Shown here: positions 16,858 through 23,758 of the stretch, piece after piece
Layout: every line of letters starts with the position of its first letter
Numbering within the stretch: the first letter of the stretch is position 1
Assembly: GCA_902778145.1 (NCBI GenBank)
Contig: CACYWW010000013.1
Location: 1-53,912 of the forward strand
Reading direction: 5' to 3'
Source of the DNA: an uncultured Ruminococcus sp.
Lineage (GTDB): Bacteria; Bacillota; Clostridia; Oscillospirales; CAG-272
Length of the DNA stretch: 53,912 nt
Made by a program: the position numbers and the translations under genes
The notes under the pieces: model-generated
What the model was told of the DNA's origin: nothing
The model's input: the letters and a program-made list of their open reading frames with translations, nothing else
Databases searched by the model: none

Positions 16858-17274
16858 ATGCGTGCGTTTTTGTTTTATCTCCTGTCATTCACATGGGGGC
16901 TCCCGATAACCGCGGCAGGCTTTATCTGCGCCGTTTTCGTCAGGCTCTGCGGTGTGAGATCGGATCGCGTCGGATATTGCCGCCGCTTCAGGGTCGGGCG
17001 CGGCTGGGGAGGCTTTTCGCTCGGGCCGTTTGTGTTCGTCGGAGAAGACGAGCCGGAGAGCACCGCGTGGCACGAGCACGGGCACGGTATACAGAACTGC
17101 TTCTTCGGTCCGTTCATGATTTTTCTCGTCAGCATCCCGTCGGCGGTCAGATACTGGTACAGAAGGCTGAACGAGAACAAGCGGTTCAGACACGCCTACG
17201 GCGACATCTGGTTCGAGGCGCAGGCGACGCGCCTCGGCGAGAAACAGCGCGGGCGTATCGGACGGGACAAATAA
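16858..17274 (+). CDS. Small membrane protein with an HExHGH motif
   Basis: A 138-residue protein with a hydrophobic N-terminal segment (about 5-30) and a second one at about 82-100. The sequence WHEHGHGIQN at 71-80 includes an HExxH-like cluster (His72, Glu73, His76) and is followed by FFGPFMIFLVSIPS. I recall a family of short Clostridia membrane proteins with this HExGHxxQ then GP then IPS pattern but no assigned function. It could be a minimal zinc protease or only a metal-binding membrane protein. The ATG lacks a well-spaced ribosome site. It has its own promoter, and the MATE gene follows with a separate promoter. Confidence 0.7.
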   Translation: MRAFLFYLLSFTWGLPITAAGFICAVFVRLCGVRSDRVGYCRRFRVGRGWGGFSLGPFVFVGEDEPESTAWHEHGHGIQNCFFGPFMIFLVSIPSAVRYWYRRLNENKRFRHAYGDIWFEAQATRLGEKQRGRIGRDK

Positions 17275-17280
17275 AGCGTG

Positions 17281-17309
17281 TTGAATTTTTCATATATTGA
17301 GTATATAAT
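17281..17309 (+). promoter_or_regulatory. Sigma-A promoter of the MATE gene
   Basis: TTGAAT (17281-17286), 17-bp spacer, TATAAT (17304-17309), 33 bp before the TTG start. Confidence 0.8.
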
Positions 17310-17341
17310 ACATCCCGATATATGATCGGAGCGGTTTCATT

Positions 17342-18718
17342 TTGAAGAATTTTGAGATAAATATGACGGAGGGGAAGCTTTTCCCCAAAATAGTCAGGTT
17401 CACGGTACCGGTAGTCCTCGCGGGGATACTGCAGCTGCTTTACAACGCGTCGGATATGATCGTCGTCGGAAGGTTCGCGGAGCCCGGATCTCTCGGCGCC
17501 GTCGGAGCGACGAGCTCGCTCATCAACCTGATAATCAACGTGTTCATAGGTCTGTCCGTCGGCGGCTGCGTCGTCGCGGCGAGATACTACGGACAGGGCG
17601 ACCGTGAAGGCGTCAGCAGAACGTCGAACACGGCGTACCTTATATCGCTTATAAGCGGCTTCGCGCTCGCGGTGATCGGCTTTTTCATAGCGCGCCCGAT
17701 GCTCAAGGCGATGGCGACTCCGCCGGACGTCATCGACAGATCCGTGCTTTACATGAGGATCTACTTCATCGGCATCCCCGGCAGCATGGTTTATAATTTC
17801 GGCTCTGCGATAATGCGCGGCTGCGGAGACACGCGCAGACCCCTGTTGTATCTCGCGGTCTCCGGGCTTGTCAACGTCGGGCTGAACCTTGTTCTCGTTA
17901 TAGTGTTCCATATGGGGGTCGCCGGCGTCGCTGTCGCGACGATCGTTTCTCAGGCTCTCTCCGCCACGATGGTGTTCATCTATCTTCTGAGGACGGATAC
18001 GGCGTGCAGGATCACACGGAAGACTCTCAGAATCAGCAAAAAAGAGCTGATAATGATAATGAAGGTCGGTCTGCCGTCCGGCATACAGGGCTCGGTCTTC
18101 TCGATATCGAACGTTCTTATACAGTCGTCGGTCAATTCGTTCGGCTCCGCCGCTATGGACGGAAACACGGCGTCAGGCAACCTTGAGGGCTTCATCTACA
18201 CGGCGATGAATTCCGTGGCGCAGGCGGCGATGTCGTTCGTCTCGCAGAATTACGGCGCCGGGAACTTTGAAAGGATCAAGAAAACCGTCAGACAGTGCGT
18301 TCTTCTCGCCGTCTGTACGGGACTCGTCCTGAGCACGCTGGCGGTGATATTCTCACATCCTCTGCTCAGCATGTACATAAAGAAGGGAGAGACCGCGGAG
18401 ACAGCCATGTCGGTCGGCGTGCTGCGCCTCTCTGTGATCGCGACGACGTATTTCCTCTGCGGCATAATGGACACACTTTCGTGCTCCGTACGCGGGATAG
18501 GGCATTCGACTGTCTCGATGGTCGTCTCTCTTATCGGCGCCTGCGCGTTCCGCGTGCTCTGGATTTACACGGCTTTCGCCGCCAGCCGGTCGCTTCTGAC
18601 GCTGTATCTGTCGTACCCGATCTCGTGGGCTCTGACGGACGTCGCGCACCTTATATGTCTGATCGCGTTTTTCAGGATGGAAAAGAAGAGAATAGAAAAG
18701 CTCAGACTGAAGACGTAA
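17342..18718 (+). CDS. MATE family efflux transporter
   Basis: A 458-residue protein with about twelve membrane helices in two similar halves, the normal size and pattern for the multidrug and toxin extrusion (DinF/NorM-like) family: FTVPVVLAGILQLLYNASDMIVVGRF near the N-terminus (each motif here is the usual first helix of the family) and GIPGSMVYNFGSAIMRGCGD mid-protein. It would export organic cations or drugs using a Na+ or H+ gradient. The start is taken as TTG at 17342, with GGAG 10 nt upstream. An ATG seven codons later is possible. The substrate is unknown. Confidence 0.93.
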   Translation: MKNFEINMTEGKLFPKIVRFTVPVVLAGILQLLYNASDMIVVGRFAEPGSLGAVGATSSLINLIINVFIGLSVGGCVVAARYYGQGDREGVSRTSNTAYLISLISGFALAVIGFFIARPMLKAMATPPDVIDRSVLYMRIYFIGIPGSMVYNFGSAIMRGCGDTRRPLLYLAVSGLVNVGLNLVLVIVFHMGVAGVAVATIVSQALSATMVFIYLLRTDTACRITRKTLRISKKELIMIMKVGLPSGIQGSVFSISNVLIQSSVNSFGSAAMDGNTASGNLEGFIYTAMNSVAQAAMSFVSQNYGAGNFERIKKTVRQCVLLAVCTGLVLSTLAVIFSHPLLSMYIKKGETAETAMSVGVLRLSVIATTYFLCGIMDTLSCSVRGIGHSTVSMVVSLIGACAFRVLWIYTAFAASRSLLTLYLSYPISWALTDVAHLICLIAFFRMEKKRIEKLRLKT

Positions 18719-18744
18719 ATGTTTTCGGATCTGCGATATGAAAG

Positions 18745-19064
18745 ATGGAGAATATCATCAAAAAAACACTCAAGACCGTTTTAAACGCGTTTCTCGTCTT
18801 ATCCGCCGTTTTTTCCGTTTCCTGTTCGGGCGGGCCCGCCGCAACGGAGGAAATAACGACAGCCGCCGCAAAAACAGATACGGATTTCATCAGGAATTCA
18901 GAGTATACGACCGGGAGGGAGAGCTGCTCGCGTCGATATCGCTGCAGCTTAAAAACGACGCGGAATCGGAGTCCGTCAACATAGTAAACGGCTTTGTATA
19001 CGTAACGTCGAGCGCCGGACGGCGCGCTTATCTTTACCGGGTCGACTTCAACACAAAACAATAG
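18745..19064 (+). pseudogene. Frameshifted lipoprotein remnant
   Basis: Starting at 18745, one frame encodes a good lipoprotein signal peptide (lipobox VSCS) and a Thr-rich tether up to about DTDFIRNSE. From about 18895 the sensible protein continues in a different frame (FRVYDREGELLASIS to YLYRVDFNTKQ, stop at 19064). Neither frame alone makes a credible whole protein, and together they would make only about 105 residues. This looks like a lipoprotein gene broken by a frameshift and probably shortened by deletion. The surviving C-terminal text is of the kind seen in YncE- or propeller-like lipoproteins, a weak resemblance. A sequencing error is the alternative. Confidence 0.6.
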
Positions 19065-19091
19065 ATCGGATACAAAACTGGGGGTATACGT

Positions 19092-20132
19092 ATGACAGAT
19101 TTTTCAAAATATGAGGAGTATTACAAAAATACGCTCCTTGCGCTTATGAACGCGCCGAGCCCGTCAGGCTATTATATCGAGGTCATGCCGGTGATAAAGG
19201 AGCTTGCGGAGGCGGCGGGCTGTACATTTGAAATGACGCGCAAGGGCTGCGCCATAATAACATTGCCCGGCGGCGACGGTGAGACCGTCGGCTGCTGCGC
19301 TCACGCCGATACACTCGGCGCGATGGTGCGCCACGCGGCGGAAAACGGCGATCTTTCCTTCACCCGCGTAGGCGGACCGACGCTTCCGACACTTGACGGC
19401 GAGTACTGTATGGTGCTCACGCGCGACGGAAGGAGATACACGGGTACGTTCCTTTCGCGCTCGCCCGCATCCCACGTCTATGACGATGCGGCGACGCGCG
19501 CCCGCGACGAGGAGAATATGTACATCCGTCTCGACGAGGTGGTCAAAAGCGCTGAGGACATCGAAAAGCTCGGGATAGAGAACGGAGACTATGTTTTTAT
19601 AGATCCGAAAACGGAGTTCACGCAGTCCGGATTCATAAAATCGCGCTTTATCGACGACAAGGCGTCCGTCGCCTGTCTGCTGACCGCGGCGCATATGATA
19701 CATTCCGAGGGCATGAAGCTGCCGCACACCGTGAAAATGATAATTACCGTCTATGAGGAGGTCGGACACGGCGCGTCGTGGGTGCCGGAGGATATAACCG
19801 CCATGCTCGGAGTCGATATGGGCTGCGTCGGCAGCGATCTGTCGTGCGACGAATTCAAGGTGTCGATCTGCGCCAAGGACAGCACGGGCCCATACGATTA
19901 CGCGATGACGAACAGGCTCGTCAGCCTCGCCCGTGAAAACGGGCTTGACTTTGCCGTTGACATTTACCCGCACTACAGCTCCGACGTCAGCGTCATGTAC
20001 CGGAGCGGTCACGATATACCCGGCGCTCTCATAGGCACGGGAGTTCACGCGTCTCACGGCATGGAGCGCACGCATATGAGCGGTATAAAAAATACCGTCC
20101 TGCTTATCCTTGCGTACCTTTTATCGGAATAG
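19092..20132 (+). CDS. M42 family metallo-aminopeptidase
   Basis: A 346-residue peptidase of the M42 group (FrvX/YsdC/CelM, glutamyl aminopeptidase or endoglucanase-like), a cytoplasmic dodecameric enzyme that trims peptides. Metal ligands and catalytic residues are all visible: CAHADTLGAM, FIDDKASVAC, the Glu pair in YEEVGHG, the Asp in VDMGCVGSD and the last His in THMSG. Size is normal. The ribosome site is GGGGG before the ATG. It follows the lipoprotein remnant by 27 nt on the same strand and may share its transcript. Substrate preference is not predictable. Confidence 0.92.
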   Translation: MTDFSKYEEYYKNTLLALMNAPSPSGYYIEVMPVIKELAEAAGCTFEMTRKGCAIITLPGGDGETVGCCAHADTLGAMVRHAAENGDLSFTRVGGPTLPTLDGEYCMVLTRDGRRYTGTFLSRSPASHVYDDAATRARDEENMYIRLDEVVKSAEDIEKLGIENGDYVFIDPKTEFTQSGFIKSRFIDDKASVACLLTAAHMIHSEGMKLPHTVKMIITVYEEVGHGASWVPEDITAMLGVDMGCVGSDLSCDEFKVSICAKDSTGPYDYAMTNRLVSLARENGLDFAVDIYPHYSSDVSVMYRSGHDIPGALIGTGVHASHGMERTHMSGIKNTVLLILAYLLSE

Positions 20133-20156
20133 TTCGTCCTTCGCTTTGATTTGTAC

Positions 20157-20185
20157 TTGACAAAAGCGCTTTTACGGTGTATATT
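20157..20185 (+). promoter_or_regulatory. Sigma-A promoter with an operator palindrome in its spacer
   Basis: TTGACA (20157-20162), 17-bp spacer and TATATT (20180-20185). A perfect 12-bp palindrome AAAAGCGCTTTT (20162-20173) fills the spacer beside the -35. Its AAGCGCTT core is of LacI-family operator type, so repression by a sugar regulator is likely. Confidence 0.8.
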
Positions 20186-20215
20186 TTAAGTAAGATATAA
20201 AAAAGGAGTGGCTAT

Positions 20216-21685
20216 ATGAAAAAATTCCTTTGCGTCATACTTGCGCTCATCACCGTCGCCTCAGCCGTGATGATCGCCGGCTGTGCGAAAAAAGAAGACG
20301 GCGCCGACAGTACGGTGCCCGCGACCGATACGGTCACGACCGAAGAGGATACGAGCGAGCCGGACGGCTTGCCGGAAGAGAAATTCGGCGGACGCGAATT
20401 CAGGATCATAACGACCGAGGTATCCGAAAGAGATATTTTTACCGAGGACCATATGACGACGGATCCTCTGCACGACGCCGTTCTGACGCGCAACCTCAAC
20501 GTTGAGGAGCGCTTCGGTATCAAGATCAAGGTGACGGTCGACGGCTACGCCTCCGTCACGGACAGGATCAAGAGAGCTGTGAAGGCCGGATCCGACGAAT
20601 ACGATCTGTGCTTCGTACACATGGTGAACGGCGCGGTGCTCGCGCAGGACAATGATATCCTCCCGTTTGAAAAGCTTCCGTACGTGGACTTTTCAAAGCC
20701 GTGGTGGGACAGCGACATCAAGAACGGATTTTCGATCAGAAACAATCTGATGATGGCGAACGGCGACATAAGCCCCACGAGCTTCAATTTCACCGCGTGC
20801 CTGTACTTCAACAAAAAGATGTTCGACAACCTCGACCTCGAGTATCCGTACAAGCTCGTCAAGGAGGGCAAATGGACGCTTGACAGGCTGATCGAGCTCA
20901 CAAAGGAAGTATCTCAGGACAAGGACAACGACGGGAAGATCTCGCGTGACAGCAGCGAGGACGTTTTCGGGCTTACCTGCTATTTCCTCAACACTCCATA
21001 CAGCTTCTATTACGGCGCGGGCGGTATGCTCGTTTCAAAGGATGAGAACGACGTTCCGTTCTTCGATCCGCAGAACGAGCGCGACACCGCGATATACGAC
21101 AAGATATACAAGGCGCTCATAACGAGCAGAGCCAATTTCGAAACGGATGAATCCTATGAGCTGAACGTCATAAAGATCTTCCAGGAGGGAAGGGCGATGT
21201 TCTGGGATCACAACCTGTCGGCGGCGGAGTTTTTGCGCGATATGAATGACGATTACGGCTTCATCCCGGAGCCCAAGCTCGACGACAGCCAGGACGATTA
21301 CAGATCCTTCGTCAACGGCGCCTCGAGCATGATCTGCGTCCCCGCCACGGTAAAACCGGATAACAGAGAATACGTTTCGATCATAACCGAAGCCCTCGCG
21401 AGCGAGGCTTATAAGATAATCACCCCCGCGCTTATCGAGCAGTATATCAAACGCAAGATGACGCGTGACGCTGATTCCGCGGAAATGGTCGATTATATCG
21501 TTAGAAAGCGCGTGTTCGATATGGCGTACGTCAACCTGTGGGACGGCGCCGGATCATACGTACGCGACCTTTTGAGAAACAAATCGGCGACGGGCGTATC
21601 CTCAAAGCTGAAGAATCTCACCTCACAGTCGAAGAGGAAGATAGAGAGGATAGTAAAGGCGTTTGACGCGAGTCTCAGAAGCTGA
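20216..21685 (+). CDS. Orphan extracellular solute-binding lipoprotein (family 1-like)
   Basis: A 489-residue lipoprotein with a signal peptide and lipobox IAGC (Cys23), a Thr/Glu-rich tether, then a two-lobe binding protein like those of carbohydrate ABC importers (LYFNKKMFD, EGKWTLDRLIELT, QEGRAMFWD are typical segments). No permease or ATPase gene is next to it, so it must work with a transporter encoded elsewhere or act alone as a sensor. The promoter holds a LacI-type operator and a terminator follows, so it is a single-gene unit. The ligand is probably an oligosaccharide (inference). Confidence 0.88.
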   Translation: MKKFLCVILALITVASAVMIAGCAKKEDGADSTVPATDTVTTEEDTSEPDGLPEEKFGGREFRIITTEVSERDIFTEDHMTTDPLHDAVLTRNLNVEERFGIKIKVTVDGYASVTDRIKRAVKAGSDEYDLCFVHMVNGAVLAQDNDILPFEKLPYVDFSKPWWDSDIKNGFSIRNNLMMANGDISPTSFNFTACLYFNKKMFDNLDLEYPYKLVKEGKWTLDRLIELTKEVSQDKDNDGKISRDSSEDVFGLTCYFLNTPYSFYYGAGGMLVSKDENDVPFFDPQNERDTAIYDKIYKALITSRANFETDESYELNVIKIFQEGRAMFWDHNLSAAEFLRDMNDDYGFIPEPKLDDSQDDYRSFVNGASSMICVPATVKPDNREYVSIITEALASEAYKIITPALIEQYIKRKMTRDADSAEMVDYIVRKRVFDMAYVNLWDGAGSYVRDLLRNKSATGVSSKLKNLTSQSKRKIERIVKAFDASLRS

Positions 21686-21701
21686 GATGACAAAGGCATA
21701 A

Positions 21702-21730
21702 AAAAATTCCCGATATCATCGGGAATTTTT
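21702..21730. terminator. Bidirectional terminator
   Basis: A perfect 13-bp stem AAAAATTCCCGAT (21702-21714) with its complement (21718-21730) around a 3-nt loop, between the solute-binding gene and the convergent aldolase gene. Confidence 0.9.
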
Positions 21731-21740
21731 GATATGACCG

Positions 21741-23033
21741 TCAGTCGGCGAGGTTGAACGCCTTTTTAAGATCCGTGATCTCGTCTGATGAGATATGGAC
21801 GATCTCACCGATCGACTTGGAGTTCAGTATCGAGTGCGCCGTCGATTCAAGCACCTCCATGCGGTCGAACGCCTGAAGCAGCGTGGAGCCGGTGACTATC
21901 ACGCAGTCGTTCTGGAAGATCAGCGCGGGACGGTTCGGCGCAAAGGCGTGAGCAACAGAGAGCGGATCCACGTAGATCTCGGAGAACGGGAGCTTCTCTA
22001 TATCACGGAGAAGTATATAGCTTTCCGGTATCGTGCGCGGGTCGAATTTCGATTCCGTAACGGCGAAAGCCATTGCGTGCGGCGGATGAGCGAGAAGGAT
22101 GGCGTTTATGTCCGCGTTCTCACGGTAGATCAGATCGTGCGCCTGGACCGCGCGGGACGGGACCTTGCCCTGTTCCTTCATACCGCCCTTGATGCGGACG
22201 AGATCCTCGGGCTCAAGATACGCGCGGTCGCGTCCGAACGGAGTGATTATGAAGCTGCCGTCGGACAGACGGACGGAATACGTTCCGTGGGTCGCGGTGA
22301 AGAGCCCCTGCTTGTATGAACGGCGGATGAGCTTGATCATCTCACGTCTCGCCTCAAGCTCCTCGGAGCTGTGGCTGTTCGGGATGAAGTCGTCCATCAT
22401 GAGATGGAAGCGCGTTTCCGTCATGTTTATATCCTCGGGCGAAAGATGCTTGACAGAGCCGAGCTTTGACGCGTATATCTCAAGGTTGGCGGAGTAATCT
22501 ATCGTTTCGAACATCATGAACGCGGCGAACATGTCCGCGGCGCCGATGCATACGCCGTGATTTTCGAGCAGGACTATGTCATAGCCCTTCGAGAATTCCT
22601 CGCCTATGTTCTCGCCGAGCTGCTCGGATCCGGGAACGGCGTATTTTGCGATCGAGATGCGGCTGCACGTTTTGCGCACGGTGGGAATCAGGTCGAGATC
22701 GGGCAGCTTGCGTGCTATCGAGAACGCGACGAGTGCCGGCGGATGAGCGTGAAGGACCGCGTGTATGTCGGGACGTCTCTTATAAACGGATTCGTGGAAC
22801 GGAAGCTCACTTGAGGGCTTATGGTTGCCGATGATCGTGCCGTCGGGCTTGACGCAGATAATATCGGCGCGGGTGAGCGTTCCTTTGTCTATCGACGCGG
22901 GAGTTATCCAGATGTTTCCGTCCTTGTCCTGTATGGACAGGTTGCCGCCGGACGTCGTGGTAAGTCCTCTGTCGTAAATGCGCTGCATGAACATCACCAG
23001 CTGATCCGCGGGGTGCATATATTCAATATTCAT
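21741..23033 (-). CDS. Tandem class II aldolase/adducin-domain protein
   Basis: A 430-residue protein made of two class II aldolase domains (about 1-200 and 215-430). Single-domain relatives (FucA, AraD, RhaD) are about 200-230 residues and cleave sugar phosphates with zinc. Domain 1 keeps the active-site Glu (SSELPFHE), the His pair in LHAHPP and the third His in ENHGV. Domain 2 has RAVQAH in place of the Glu motif, LLAHPP with only one His, and QNDCV in place of ENHG, so it is probably non-catalytic and structural. The ATG has an AAGGAGG ribosome site and a sigma-A promoter. The substrate is unknown. Confidence 0.85.
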   Translation of the reverse strand: MNIEYMHPADQLVMFMQRIYDRGLTTTSGGNLSIQDKDGNIWITPASIDKGTLTRADIICVKPDGTIIGNHKPSSELPFHESVYKRRPDIHAVLHAHPPALVAFSIARKLPDLDLIPTVRKTCSRISIAKYAVPGSEQLGENIGEEFSKGYDIVLLENHGVCIGAADMFAAFMMFETIDYSANLEIYASKLGSVKHLSPEDINMTETRFHLMMDDFIPNSHSSEELEARREMIKLIRRSYKQGLFTATHGTYSVRLSDGSFIITPFGRDRAYLEPEDLVRIKGGMKEQGKVPSRAVQAHDLIYRENADINAILLAHPPHAMAFAVTESKFDPRTIPESYILLRDIEKLPFSEIYVDPLSVAHAFAPNRPALIFQNDCVIVTGSTLLQAFDRMEVLESTAHSILNSKSIGEIVHISSDEITDLKKAFNLAD

Positions 23034-23115
23034 CTTGTTCCTCCTTATATTTCAATTTTATGAATGACGCCTTGTTTGATTTGACCCCTCAAAATAAGCG
23101 TCTATACACCATAGT

Positions 23116-23144
23116 ACTATACCTTTTATTTGTGAATTTTTCAA
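23116..23144 (-). promoter_or_regulatory. Sigma-A promoter of the tandem aldolase gene
   Basis: On the minus strand, TTGAAA (23144-23139), 17-bp spacer, TATAGT (23121-23116). Confidence 0.7.
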
Positions 23145-23201
23145 TACACAAAAAAGATGTTATTGTTATTTTTGACGGCAGAGCGAAAAATAAAAGTTTC
23201 T

Positions 23202-23210
23202 TGCTATAAT
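23202..23210 (+). promoter_or_regulatory. Extended -10 promoter before the first sigma gene
   Basis: TGCTATAAT (23202-23210) is a perfect extended -10. The matching -35 region is weak, and a TTGACG at 23172 is too far away to count. Confidence 0.5.
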
Positions 23211-23248
23211 TTTGAGACTATTTTATCCGCTTCAAGGGTTTTATATTA

Positions 23249-23262
23249 TGTAAGCGCTTACG
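23249..23262. promoter_or_regulatory. cre-like / LacI-family operator
   Basis: TGTAAGCGCTTACG differs from an ideal catabolite-responsive element only in the last base and contains the perfect palindrome GTAAGCGCTTAC (23250-23261). It lies downstream of the extended -10 and 19 bp before the sigma gene, a position fit for roadblock repression by CcpA or a relative. Confidence 0.6.
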
Positions 23263-23281
23263 ATAACGAAAGGAGACCGCG

Positions 23282-23758
23282 GTGACACGGGAAGAATTTG
23301 CGTCAAGGCTTCAGATTTGCAGAAAAAGACTTTATATCGCCGCACTGTCCGTGACGAAAAACAGGGAGGACGCCGAGGACGCGCTGTCGAACGCCACGCT
23401 CCGCGCACTGAAACGTTACAAGGATTTCACCGATACCGGAAAATTTGACGCGTGGATGCTGACGACCACGATGAACGAGGCGAAGAGGCTGAGATCATCG
23501 AAGAGGTACTTTGAAAACGCGGACGAGCTTTATGACGTGCTCGACGAGGACGGTACGGCGGAAGGGAACGTTGTGTTTTTCGATATGCTCACGTCGGCGG
23601 GGCTTGGCGTGCGGTGCCGGAAGGTCTTTATTATGAAGTTTTTATACGGATACACGTTCGATGAGATCGCGTCGCTTCTGCGTATACCCGCCTCGACCGT
23701 GAGATCGGAATACTACCGCGGACTCGAAAAGCTGAAAAAAGCGGAGGGATTGAAATAA
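23282..23758 (+). CDS. ECF-type RNA polymerase sigma factor
   Basis: 158 residues, the size of a two-domain ECF sigma factor. Region 2 (NREDAEDALSNATLRALKRYKDF) and region 4 with its helix-turn-helix (YTFDEIASLLRIPASTVRSEYYRGLEKL) are both clear. The start is GTG at 23282, with AAGGAG 6 nt upstream. The stop overlaps the ATG of the membrane protein that follows (TAATG), the usual layout for sigma/anti-sigma pairs. The regulon is unknown. Confidence 0.88.
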   Translation: MTREEFASRLQICRKRLYIAALSVTKNREDAEDALSNATLRALKRYKDFTDTGKFDAWMLTTTMNEAKRLRSSKRYFENADELYDVLDEDGTAEGNVVFFDMLTSAGLGVRCRKVFIMKFLYGYTFDEIASLLRIPASTVRSEYYRGLEKLKKAEGLK

